Source: Dipetalonema caudispina
Lineage: Eukaryota; Nematoda; Chromadorea; Rhabditida; Onchocercidae
Reading direction: 5' to 3'
Assembly: GCA_013365325.1 (NCBI GenBank)
Contig: JABVXV010000307.1
Location: forward strand, 1 to 64,000
Length of the DNA stretch: 64,000 nt
Part shown: piece after piece, positions 40,285 through 52,543 of the stretch
Numbering within the stretch: position 1 is the stretch's first letter
Layout: every line of letters begins with the position of its first letter
Notes under the pieces: model-generated
What the model was told of the DNA's origin: nothing
Seen by the model: the letters and a program-made list of their open reading frames with translations, nothing else
The model's database searches: none
Made by a program: the position numbers and the translations under genes

Positions 40285-41500
40285 ATGTTTATATATTCAT
40301 TGCAAATGTCAATAAATAGAGGTTGAAATTTCAGGTATCACTACTTCATGACAATTTATAATGGTTACAATTGTCCTAATTATAATTATAGCTTAGAATG
40401 TCCTTAGCTTAGTTGTAATCATACATTATTTTAATTATCTATGACATTTTTCCATACATTTCCATTTCTTCTGGTCGAATTAAAAGAAAAGATAGTTAAA
40501 ATCAATTTCTTTATGAACCTAAGAAGAATATTGTCTTATCTTATTAATGTATACTTTACTTTTAATTACTACAACTAATTATGATTACTTTGAATAACAA
40601 TGCAGGACAAAATAATGTATCTTTCTTACTTTGTGTACATTGTATAGATTTTACAACATTCTTGTATTGCTGTTACGTTACATTTACTTCACTGTGTAGT
40701 GGAATTTTAAAGTACTTTTAAAATAAGCTGTAAAGTAGGAAATAAACTAATTTTACTTTCATCTTCTTCACTACATATTATCTTCCATTTAACCAGCACA
40801 ACTGCTTGAATGCATATGATCTGGCGTGATCGCATCGATTCTAATTGTTGCATAAATGTTTTTGATAAACATACACATAGATGGATTTGTATATATATAA
40901 TTGTTGTAGAAAACAACGAAAAATTGGATAAACGTTTTAAAAAAAAGAAGGATCATACACCGCTGTCTAAAATGTTATACATTCGTATGAAAGGAAAAAA
41001 AAGGAATACTGTAATTTTTAGGATAGATATTGCTATTTTATCCTAGAATAAAACATTGTATATCTTTAAAATGATGAAGGATTATGAAAGTATAGAAATA
41101 AGATTACAAGACAAGTTTAAGGTGAAAGAATGACCTGCTTATCGCAATGATATTTACTGAAGAAAATTTAGAAATCGAAACTCCTAGCACAGTACCACTC
41201 CACAATGACAGTAGCTTACCATTTGCATTTTCTATGGTAAGACTGATTCGTACTTCAATTTCTGATTTTATAGTACAAATTATGTTATATTCCAGAATAG
41301 TTGTCATCTATAGTTGCTATCGACTATTTCTTATCTTTTGATATCGTATCTGTTCTTAGGACTAATTAAGTGTAGAGATTAACTAGGATTAATTAGGCAT
41401 AAAGTATGAATTTATCATAAAACATTAAAATAAAAATGAGTTGAACAGAACCTAAAGGTATAAGAAAAAAGAATGTGCGAAATAGAAGTAAAATTGAATT
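40285..41500. other. region between convergent genes
   Basis: This is the shared 3' flank of the epoxide hydrolase and galectin genes. A plus-strand frame at 41147-41341 has coding-like start sequence with a possible donor (ATG/GTAAGA at about 41236), but no matching exon was found. A second AATAAA for the hydrolase lies at about 40311. Confidence 0.5.
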
Positions 41501-43998
41501 TCACTTGAGGTGTACTCCCTGTAATTCGATATCACCATCGATGGAGAGTTTATCGATGTCTCGGGGTGACATTCGATGTGTAAATGAACACACAAGGCAA
41601 TCATCCACGTGACACTATAACCATTCAAATTAAAGAATTATTAAACTTTCTACATAAGTAAAATACAATTCAAAAATTCAACTAAATTGAGAAAGCTCTG
41701 TTTAACAAAAAAAAAAAAAATGTGAATATAAACTAACAAGAAATCGATTTTCATCACAGTAAAACAATAAGTCAAATGCTCGCTTCTTTTTGAACGGAAA
41801 TTGTATCTCAAGCTCTTTTTCTTCCGTTCCCCATCGTTCTTCCGATCGAGTGTTCCGAATTAGTTTCTGGAAAGCTTGAATTTATCAAAAAAATTCTTCC
41901 CTTTTTTTGGTTCATTGAATTTAGTACATTGACAAATGAAGGATTTAAGATTATTAGTGGCATCACACAGACTGATCCGTTTTTGTATGGATCAATTTTC
42001 AAATCATTTAAATGTTTCTCTTCTCATAATGTTTTACTTCATAATAATTGTTGTGATTCTATAAAATTCTCATTAATTATTACTCAATTAGTACAGCAAT
42101 AACTGAGGTCTCCTCAAGTGATAACTTACTTTTTCAGCGATTCGTGGATTAAATCTGAACGCTATATCATTACCGGAATGAAAATCCACTACAAACTGTT
42201 TGGCTCGTTTTTTAACAAGCCCAGATACATAAAGCTTTCGTCCTGGATAAAAGTTTCCCGGTATATCTGCTGTATAAGGAACTTGCTGCAATTACATTGA
42301 TATCAAGTAAAAAAAAAGAAGAAAAATCAATCGAAATGTTTTGATTAGGAAAATCCAACCTTTTCTTTTGCATTCAATTGAAAACTTCAAAACAAGTATA
42401 AAAAAAACCTTTCGATTAACCAATCCAATTTGTTTGGGTTTCTACGATGTTCAATTTTATTTTCACTTTTCCATATGAATCTAATGCCAAGATCGATATT
42501 GCGGAATATCGGAAAACAACAAATAGATTCAAATTTCTACTTTTATTCAGAGCAAAATTATTTTGCATTTTCATCAAATCATTGTACTTACTATCTATTG
42601 TACTTACGTAATATTTGCCTTCCCATGAAACGGTGTATAATTCGGCATCGCCATTCATATAGATGTGTGAAACATTTGAAATTGGCACATAATATGCAAA
42701 TTTGGCCAGTAATTTATGATCAGCGAATATCTGGAATTATTTCAAATAATATTTTCACTAAAGTGTCAGAATGATCTTAGTTGCATTTAACGGCATTCGA
42801 GTGGAATTGTTCGCCAAAAATTATATAAAGTTATCAATTAGTGATTGGTTACTTTTTTAAAAGTAGTTTCAAAAATTTTCAAAATTCACCTCAAAATATT
42901 TTTCATGACACCTAATTCGTATATCGAACTCATCACCAGGCGTCCATTTATGCTTCACTGATCCTTCTCTATAAATTATTTTTTATTGATAATTTATTAT
43001 CAATTTTGAAATTTAAACAATTCTCGAAATTCTCTTCAAATCGCAAAAATTTTGGAACAAAAAGGCTAACCTTCCCCATTCGCCATCAATACAAGCATTC
43101 AAATAAATTCGTTTTAGAGGAATATTTGCTCGAATAGCAAGAAGTCGATTGTCAAGAATGTCATTTTCATCCTCTTTTTCTACTCTTCCACCATTTGTGA
43201 GGTTTATAATAAACTCATTACGTCCTCAAATTTTATGATTTTTAATGATGTCCGGAATTATAAAATTTAAATATTTCCAAAACTTAACTCTTTCATATTT
43301 TTTAGAAACATATTTTTTAAAAACATTTTTTAAAAAAATCGTTCATGCTTCATGCTTCTTTTTTTTTCCAAAAACTTAATTCCAAAATTTGATATGCAAA
43401 TTTTCCTCACTTGCAAATACAATTTAGTTCAATTTAACAACTTTCAAAATAATTCATCAAAATGTTCTCAAACTATTTTTTTTATCTTCTCAGCATTTTG
43501 GCACACTCATTCCATCATAATTTTATTAATTTATTGTTTAGACTGAAGTAGGTTGAAACAAAACTACTACTACACTTCTATTTCTTCATTAAATATTCTC
43601 TTTCTGCCAGTTCAAATTGAATATTCTGAAGTATGAATGGTTAATTCGAAAAACAAACCAATGATATATCCTCGAACAATCAATGATTGACCAGGTTGTA
43701 ACTGATTACCTTCCAGTTTTGATAAGTACGGTACTGGCTGTAATGTTTCAATTCGTTACTGATAATATTTCAGATAATATTGAATCATATCAATAAGACA
43801 TTCTCTATTATTATCTTTTCTATGCTAATTTCATTTTTTCAATATATTTATTTCATTCGAAAATAAAAAGGGGGAAAAAAATTAACCTAATATAATGAAA
43901 AGTTAACTTACAAAGCTGCTATTTCGTCCAGTGATGGAATTTTTTTGCGTAACTTTTTTTGTTTCATTTCTGAATAATTTTCTCAAAATCGATGACAT
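41501..43998 (-). CDS. tandem-repeat galectin, first domain degenerate
   Basis: Galectins bind beta-galactosides and are exported without a signal peptide; nematode galectins act in host interaction and in the cuticle and gut. Exons in coding order: 43998-43912, 43737-43659, 43224-43071, 42968-42890, 42730-42608, 42285-42130, 41866-41738 and 41614-41501. All introns are GT-AG and phases close, giving 306 residues. Two carbohydrate-recognition domains are seen, about 30-160 and 161-306, with a short linker (GKYYQVPY). Domain 2 has FVVDFHSGNDIAFRFNPR, IRNT and RWGTEEK, and ends GDIELQGVHLK. Its sugar site is altered: the usual H of HFNPR is R, and the last R of WGxExR is K. Domain 1 keeps the fold (FIINLTNGG, TPGDEFDIRI, VSWEGKYY) but reads AIRAN where HFNPR is expected and GEWGREGS where WGxExR is expected. 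It probably does not bind typical galactosides. No signal peptide. Confidence 0.93.
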
Positions 43999-46900
43999 CG
44001 ATATGACAAGTTATTTTTGATCGAAGGAATGCATAGAACATACACACAAGCAGATACACAACAATAGCCTAGGAAATGGACTGCAATCTTTCGTTGAATT
44101 CGAGCTAAGTTAAATCACTGGCATTCAGTGAGTATCTGCAAATATGCAAATTTCTACGAATCTAGAAATTAAAGTAAGTTTTGAAAAGATAAGTTATTTG
44201 ATATGGAAAGGGTTGAATAAATTTAGGATATTATTCTATAGAGTGAAACTATTATAATATAATTTGAATTCAAATTATATTATAAAATAATATAATATTG
44301 ATCTTAACAAAATGGAATTTAATAATATAATTTGATTCTAACAAAATTTTTAATTGAATAGCGAAAAAAAAAAGCAAAACTTCATGCAAGTAAATAGTTA
44401 ATAAATTTGCTATTTGCGATACATTTTCTTTATTGTATAGATGCTTGTAATTTCTATTTTTGTATGTTGAAATTGTAATTTTTCAAATTTAATTTTCAAA
44501 ACGCGCATAGCTAATATTGTAATCATAGAAATGAAATAATAATAGAAAAAACAAAAGATGTAGCTTATAGAAAGTGGAAAAATACAACACAGCAATCAGA
44601 GCATTAAAATTGTTTTTAGCGTAACGATACGATTGCGAAACACAATGATAAATTTAGGGGCGCAAATTAAACTCACTGTACGACAAATGAATCGATCTTC
44701 CAATCGAACACTTCAATGTTTGTTCTCAACGAGACGAATGTAGGAAAGGTTTTCTATAAAGATTAGATTATTCCTGTTACATTGTTTTAAATAAAATTTT
44801 TCTTAAATATTGTGACGAGATACCAGAAAGATACGTAAAAGATCAGCGTCAAATGAAAGTAACAGTATCGTATGACATTTCAAGAATTATCATAAAAAAA
44901 AAATTCAAGTATTAAATAGTTTTCGTTTGAAAATAAAGATGGATTTGATTAATAATCGTAATTTTTCAATTTATTCGATGAATTTTCAGTACCATAGAGG
45001 TGAAATAAAACTGGACTTTTTACCGGATATCAACATAATCAGCACTAATTTCTGAACAAACTTCTTAACGAGAAGATAATGAGGAACTGGTAAAATTAAA
45101 TTAAATTTCCAACTAATTCAGCTTTTAATATAAGATAATAGAAGTTTAGATTATATTAATTATAACATTGGCAATTGTAATAACAACCTACAATAGCAAC
45201 AACATTAATAAGATTAGTAATTAAGGGTACTTAAAGTAAATTAGAATAAATGAAGCGCTCATCCTACATGCATTCGTATTATCAGAAATGGAAATAAATG
45301 TTTTCATGTCTATATTACCGAAAGGAAAGTGGGACGAAATAGAAATGAAAGTAAAAATTCAATAAAATTTTATCATTTCTGAATCAATAACAAAACATAT
45401 TACGAGCAATAGCTTTCCTTTTCTTTTTTTTTTTAATATTTTTCAAAATAATCCTTCTATTGATAAGTGATGGTAAAAATACAATAATAGTTACTTTTAT
45501 TATCAAACATTATCTAACTTTTGAAAAATTAAAACTTTATTTTAATTTAAAATGTAACTTTTCAAAAAAAAAAAAACTTTCAATTTTCAAGAAATTAGAT
45601 TAAATTTACAAAAATTCTTAATTCGCTATTTAAATGAAGCTTACATTGCAAATTCTTCCCATTTTTCAAGATGAAATGAATTATTTGAACAACATTAAAT
45701 ACAGTAACAAAGAATGATACGTTTTCTTTTTTTTTTTTTTTATTTTGTTCTCAATGATATATATATTTATATTTTCGCAACGACAAAAATGAAAAGTATA
45801 TGTATGTGTTTGTATGTGTATTTGTCGTTACAGAAATGTATCACTGTGAAATATTTTTCCAAAAAAAAAAAAAAAAAGGAAAAAAGTGAGCAATAAGAAC
45901 GACAATTTTTTTTTTTTTTTTGTTCAGAGCAACAATTAGTGGAAAATTGTTGTGGAAATTTGAAATGACGAAAAGAAAGTATGCGTATGGAAAGGAGGAA
46001 ATGTGAAGGGAGGAAAAAAAGTGCTATAATTAGTCAAAATATTAATAGTTAATCAGGTACAATGTAATAGTAACACTTAAAAATAAAATCTTAAACAAGC
46101 AAATAAATAAAAATTTTTATTGAAAAATGATTGTAAATGAAATAATTAAATCATAAATGCTTAGTTAAATTTATTCAATCAAAATTTATTCTTAAAATGC
46201 TAGCATAAAACAAATGCTACTCATAGGTGTAAAAATACTAATTTATTTTTAATTTAAAATCATAGAAATTTCACACGGAATATGTCATTAATAATCTTAT
46301 CAGAAATTCAATTTCAGTCGCTTGTTATGAAAGTTGTTATCTACTGAATACTGCAATCAATAAACAATAATATATTTGAGGAATTAATTTCCCTTTTAGG
46401 CAATTGGACATTCGTATATCAAAACATATAATGCATTTATTATGGTAATGGAGTGGTCATTCCTCCCTAAATAATTTCTAACTGGTCATATACAAAGAAA
46501 TATTAAATTAAAAGTTGACAAATGATATGTGAAAGCTTGGATTATTATAAAATACAATATTAACCGATATTTGCGTAGTTCATTTACTTTATAAATGGTT
46601 GAAATGATATATATGTATACATTTTCTAATTAAAAGATGATTTCTGATTATTTTGGCTAAAAATCATTGCAAGGAGCGTGAAGGGAAATGGTATATTTTC
46701 ACATATCTATCAATCAAAATAGAAAACTCACTTATAGCTGCATTTATGCAATAGTGAAATGGAATAAAAAAGAAGAGCAAATAGAGGTAAATGTAAAAAA
46801 TTTAATTCAAACATCAAATTCAATCCACGAAATTTGTGGGATCCATTTCAGTTCAGCTATTTTATTCAACAGCAAAATGTAAAGAAGAGAATCACTGATG

Positions 46901-49900
46901 AATATCATTGGTTTCATCATTGTGCTTTAGAAAAACTGGATCTTGACGAATCATTGGCATCGTTGATCAAATAGACTACAATCAAGAATCAATAAAATAC
47001 ATTGAAATAAATTAACAGTAATGAAAGATGGAAACTAAAAAGTGAATTAACAATCAATTAATTCTTCTATAGGATCATTATCGATCTCTAGTTAGAAACA
47101 AGATAACTAGAAAATAAAAATGGTGTTTTATGGAAAATAGGAATAACATTTTAACAAGAATAATGATGAATTTTAGAAATTAAAATCTGTGCAGAAGCTA
47201 GCAAAAACCGTGTCATCAAAGTAATATGTTGAATAATGTAATAATTAGTGTGACAATTCAATCTAAGTAATTTACCTCTTTTCAATCGTCTTTTTTTTTA
47301 TTTAGAAAAATAACTTAGAATTTGGAAAATAAGAACGAAGTTATCTGAGTGAATTGTATTAATTCCTAGTCTGAAACATTTCAGTCCTAGTTTGAAATGT
47401 ATTAATCCTAGTCTGAAATATCTTAGTTATTTTATTCTCTTGTTGAAAATGATTGACTCTTATCAAATAACAAATTTTTTTTTTCCCCGAAAAAGCATTA
47501 GATGAAACATATTAATCCTAATTATTTCATTCCCTTATTGAAATTAACTGACTGTAATACTTATTTCGAAACTTGCTTAATTTCCATAAAAGTACCGTAT
47601 CCTCAATGGAAATGCCAACTTTAAATATAATAATATCAGTTACAACTGTTAAACGTAGCAAAATTTGATGATCTAAAAGTATGCATACAAAAGACTACGA
47701 AGTAAATATGATGAATGAATGCATACACTATGTAAATAACATACAATAAATATGATTACATGAATTTAAACAAAGTAAATAGAAATAGTAGCAAAAGATG
47801 TTACTTAACTTCTGCAACAGTGACATAAGAAGGAAAATATTTATTTTATTCTCTATTGAAATCATTCATAACTTAACAAACTTTCGAAAATTTTTGATAT
47901 CAAGAAAATCACAAACATTCAAATGTAATGTAACTCAAAGTATTATCAAATTACTGATGAGTTGGATTTTAGGATTGAATTTGCAAACGAATATAATTTC
48001 AATATTGGTTTAATAACACATACTTTCTTGTCAAAATGAGAAAAGTATACGTCCACATGTCTAATGTATGAAAGAAATATGATTTTGTGTAATTAAAATG
48101 ATGATGAATGTAAAGAATCTGAGGATTGAACAATTATTTTTGTGTATTTTCAGCGATTGAGAGAGAGAGAGGGAGAGAGAGCAATAATTTGTTGGCTATC
48201 CCGTTAAATTATATGTGACAGGTACAGGTATCGGAAAATAAACTGATGTTACACATCTAACGATTAGCAAGATTGATTGACTTATCGAAAATAGGAACAG
48301 AAGATACAATTGTCATAGGTAACAGGTATAGACATCATGGTAACAAATGGCTTTTTACCGGGGTGATGATGTAACTCTTGAAAAAGGTCACTGATATCTG
48401 TCCTTCAACATAAGTAAACATTGTAGTGGAAATTTCGTATTCTAGAAACAGAAAAAGAAAGAGTGGAGGAACAGGAAGTACAATTTGATATTGATGATGT
48501 GCTGGGAGTAATTTTCAAGCAGCTCACGAAAGGTCGCACAAGCCATGGGATGAAATTTCATGTTTTTACATAAATCTTACATCAACCGGTTTATTATAAT
48601 GGATGAAAAATCGCAAATCTACTGTAAAATCCATTTCCTTTTTTGACATAAACTTTTGATATTGAAAAATGTTAATAATAAAAGTTTTTAATTTGGATAG
48701 TAATTCATAAATATTGGAAGCGAAAGCAAAATTTACGATAAATATTAATTTGGAATGAATCAATCTATATTTCAATATATAAGCAAATATTTGTAAGTTT
48801 TGAATCAAAATTCTACCTGTATTTAAACTAAACACAAGTCGAAATGTGATGAAATAAAATTTTTTATGAAAAAAATAGAAAAAAACTGCCACATTGCAAA
48901 TACTGTAATCACCAATGGAGGCCGGTATATATAACATTAATGCACTGTAATCAAGTATAGGTGTGTATGTGTATGTGCATGTCTGTGCATATCATATGTA
49001 TGTTTTCTTTTTTTTTTATTTTTACTTTTGATATGATCGGATAGCAATTTCAATTGAATTATGAAACAGAGCGATTCAACCGACAACAGTCAACCAATCA
49101 ACAATATACTAAATGTCAACGGATGATTCTGAAATTTAAAAAGTATTTTAATTTGATGTATGTATCAAGTAAATGTTTAGGTATGGCTTAAAATTGTTGA
49201 TGATTGCTTTCCTTTCTCTTGTATTTATAGTGTCAAAAATACAGCAACAAAGAAACATTTATTTAAGAAATGGTTTGCTTTTCTGAAAACCGAAGGAAAT
49301 GTAAATTTCCGCATTTCTGATGGAAATGTGAATTTCAAATTTCCATAATATTGAAATACATTGATTCTTCTGGTGACACATTGAATATTAGTTGTTTAAC
49401 AAAAATTGTTTCCAGGATAGTGCACAATTTGATATATTAAATTCTTCTTCCCGAATGCAAAATATTTTTATGAATTCATTTACCAAAGAGATTATATATC
49501 GAGAGTAGGGAAAAATAAAATTTTCTGCCACGGTAATTCGAATTACAGAAAATTCAATTAACAATCGATGTCATTTACAGAATTTTTGTGTGGAACAAAA
49601 GTTTTAAGCATATCAGACATTTTTCACTTTCATACAGATTGTGAAGTTCTGATTAAATTTTAACTTTTACGGATTTCCGTTGCATCTGAATGAACTTCTT
49701 TTCATTGCTGCAACCATCATTGTTTTGAGAAAGTGTTAAATGATTATCGAACTGCTTGTTACGTCATTGTAGAGTATTAAAATTTCATGAGTTTAATTAA
49801 TCAGAAATCGATGAGTAAGCATTAAAGAAGCATCATTAAGAATAACCATGGTAACAACCACCCTTCTTTTCTTAGCTGATCAATCAGATCAATCAAACAG

Positions 49901-50990
49901 GTTTCAACATGCAGTTGTTAAATACTCTTAAAAAACCATTGAATTCAGACATGTAATTCAGACGTAAAAGAAACGAAAAATTGCATGATTCGCAAACACA
50001 CCTTAGTGAAAACAAAAAAAAAAAGGATGCACAGGAAATTTACACATTCACTGCTGTTAAAATTGTAATTTAGAAGTCGTTTGAATCGTTAGTATTATTA
50101 TCATTATAATGCAATTAGTAGCCAAATTCTATAATTCTGTTGTGACATTGAACTTTCTGATTGATTCTATAATGGCGTAAACATATTAACTGACAGCAAA
50201 ACTTGAAGATGAAAATGCGGAACCAAAAACTGCTGACAAATTACATTTAATAGTTCAAAAATGCTAGTTGGTACTACTATCAAATTTCAAGTATTGTTTA
50301 TTTGGTTATTCATCATTAATTTAATTCAAAATAATCAACAGAAATTTGCATTAATTAAAATAAAAGATTGTAAAAGAAAATTGTTTTTTTTTTGTACAGA
50401 AAGATTTAATATGCGGAGATCAAATTGGAATGTATTGGGGGTTAAAAGCAGAGTAAATAGTATTCTCGATAATGAACAAAAAGATGGAGCAATTTTTAAA
50501 TACATTAAATAATGGGCAGAAGAGAAGATTTTTCTAGAAACCGAAAAGAAAATATTATTTTGTTTAGAGCATGAATGAAATTAAAAAAAAAAAAATGCAA
50601 CATGTTTGATACTTGGCACATTTAACGGTAATATTATGGCTAATTTTAAGTGAATTAGAATATAAATTTCACGTTATTTTATCACCAATAAATAATAATT
50701 CCATCATGCATTCCGTGTCTGATGAATATTTGGTAAATTTGCTAATTTTATAAATTGTGTGCTGCCAGCAAACAAAATCCGTAATGTCCTAATATATTCG
50801 ATGTTATGGAGTAATTGGAATAAGAAACTGTAATGTTTCGTGCATTACATGAATACATCAACAAAACAGAGCAGGTCATTATTTCATCTTCTTTTTTTTT
50901 TCCGTTTTTTTTTTCATAAATTGATTGCGGTAAGAAGTAAGCGTTGAAAATATTGCCTCAAATTTAAGATAAGATTATCAAGACAAAGTC
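43999..50990. other. 7-kb AT-rich region, no gene seen
   Basis: The first bases are the galectin upstream region. I found no exon chain on either strand. The longest open frame, 123 codons on the minus strand at 48566-48937, is Phe/Ile/Lys-rich as AT-rich DNA would give by chance. The stretch holds a perfect palindrome (44252-44285), a degenerate repeat near 47355-47560, a (GA)n run at about 48157-48181 and an alternating TG/TA-rich run near 48957-49001. It may contain noncoding RNA or a gene too diverged for me to see. Confidence 0.5.
44252..44285. repeat. perfect 34-bp palindrome
   Basis: The two 17-base halves are exact reverse complements with no loop, centred on GAATTC. It lies 0.25 kb upstream of the galectin start codon. 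Confidence 0.9.
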
Positions 50991-52106
50991 TTTTCAGAAA
51001 ATTTGCTCCTGACCCACTTGGAGAAGGCGAAGAAGTTGGAGGAAACTGAAGAGCGAAATGTCCAAGAAGAAATGGAAGAGGAGTCGGTATCTCAGGATTT
51101 AACAAAGAAGAGGAATGGGCTCCTAATGCTGAGAGTGATGATAAGGCTGAGAATTGGCCATCCAGAGCAAAGGGGCGCCTTTACCAGTTGATAAAGAAGA
51201 AGAACCAGAGGTATCAGTCGTACCAAAAGAGACGAGGAGCATTAAAGCACCGGCAGAATCTGTCCGTGAACTTGTCATCTAAATTTTAATTTTTGCGGCA
51301 AATGTATGGCAAAGTAATAATTGAAACAAACATTAACTTCATCTGTTATATAAAGTGATTAAATAACTTACACTAAATTTAAGCCTATTTCAGAAGGTCA
51401 AGGACGACCACAATTCAAGTTCTTGTCAAGCAAACAGCGTCGGTTACGGCAACACTGGAAGAATTTCACCCCGCAGATTTAGGGGATTTTCCAGAGCAAT
51501 GCCGAAAGGTTGCAAGTGCCGCAGACAGAACCTTACGCGGTAGTCCAAACAGAAGGAAAAAAAGAATATCGGTAATTTATAATTTTATTACTGTTAGAAG
51601 TAATCATGTGTTTCTTACTGACATAATAATATTTATGAGTAAACCAGAAAAATTCTTCCTTTATAATACACCAAAACAGTCACAATATTTCCATATCGAT
51701 TTAACAAACAATTTGTGCAACATTCTATTTTCAGTGTGTGGTATATGCAACAGATTGTGTGGAATATTAACGAATGTGCATTCACGCCTCGAAAATACAT
51801 GAGCAGGATGGTAAGTATTTTAGGACGGGGTTTTTAGCCATATTTTTGATTCGGTCGGAGAAGTATCAGATTCATTAATTATGTATATTCTAGATTTCCG
51901 TGCCCGTTGTGGGTATTACCTCCTGCTGCCATTTGAATTTACGGCTTCACAGAGGACAGCAGTGGTAGAAGTTTAAAACCTCGATTTGTGTGTGAGGTCA
52001 TGTGAGGCTGTAATCAACGAAAGAAAGGTGGAGCGCCACAGACTGCATCTTGTGGGGGAAGAAGAGGATTCTCATTACCTCTTCATTCCAGGTGAGAAAT
52101 TAATAG

Positions 52107-52448
52107 TATTCAATAACTGAAATTTGGAAGTAAAAAAGAAAACAAATTCGAGTGAGTAAAACATTCATAAAGTCGATCTAATTTTTTTTTAATCAGTGAA
52201 TTTTTTTTTTCAGGTCAATGACATTGTNNNNNNNNNNNNNNNNNNNNNNNNNNNNNNNNNNNNNNNNNNNNNNNNNNNNNNNNNNNNNNNNNNNNNNNNN
52301 NNNNNNNNNNNNNNNNNNNNNNNNNNNTATTCAATAACTGAAATTTGGAAGTAAAAAAGAAAACAAATTCGAGTGAGTAAAACATTCATAAAGTCGATCT
52401 AATTTTTTTTTAATCAGTGAATTTTTTTTTTCAGGTCAATGACATTGT
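52107..52448. repeat. identical 121-bp repeats flanking the gap
   Basis: Bases 52107-52227 and 52328-52448 are the same sequence, directly abutting the two sides of the run of N. The identity includes two poly-T tracts, which usually vary. This is the signature of two contig ends that overlap but were not merged. Confidence 0.9.
52228..52327. other. assembly gap of exactly 100 N
   Basis: The run is 100 unknown bases, a standard placeholder length rather than a measured distance. Given the identical flanks, the true distance is probably negative, meaning an overlap of 121 bp. Confidence 0.95.
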
Positions 52449-52543
52449 TCAGCACCAGCTTTTCGCTATCTCTTCCAGTTCTCCATCTTCCATGCAACAA
52501 AGTACGACCAAGCGAGTTGGAAATTTCAAATAAATTGCAAAGA

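Larger units (their letters stand above)
51000..52543 (+). pseudogene. broken, unidentified coding-like region
   Basis: This stretch is clearly richer in G and C than its neighbours and has exon-like blocks at about 51000-51283, 51396-51572, 51735-51809, 51896-52091 and 52436-52543, several edged by AG and GT. No single frame stays open. In the first block one frame gives the acidic VQEEMEEESVSQD, another EEEWAPNAESDDKAENWP, and a third APLPVDKEEEPEVSVVPKET, as if one acidic protein had been split by small indels. In the fourth block FRARCGYYLLLPFEFT is followed after one stop by INERKVERHRLHLVGEEED in a shifted frame. I do not recognise the protein. Either a decayed gene copy or a real gene with sequencing indels next to the gap could explain it. 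Strand is inferred from splice-like edges. Confidence 0.4.

Noticed and set aside
41147..41341. Possible exon with donor near 41236 between hydrolase and galectin
   Set aside because: Sequence is coding-like but no second exon or acceptor could be matched.
48566..48937. 123-codon minus-strand open frame
   Set aside because: Phe/Ile/Lys/Tyr-rich translation as expected from AT-rich DNA; no motif or exon partner.
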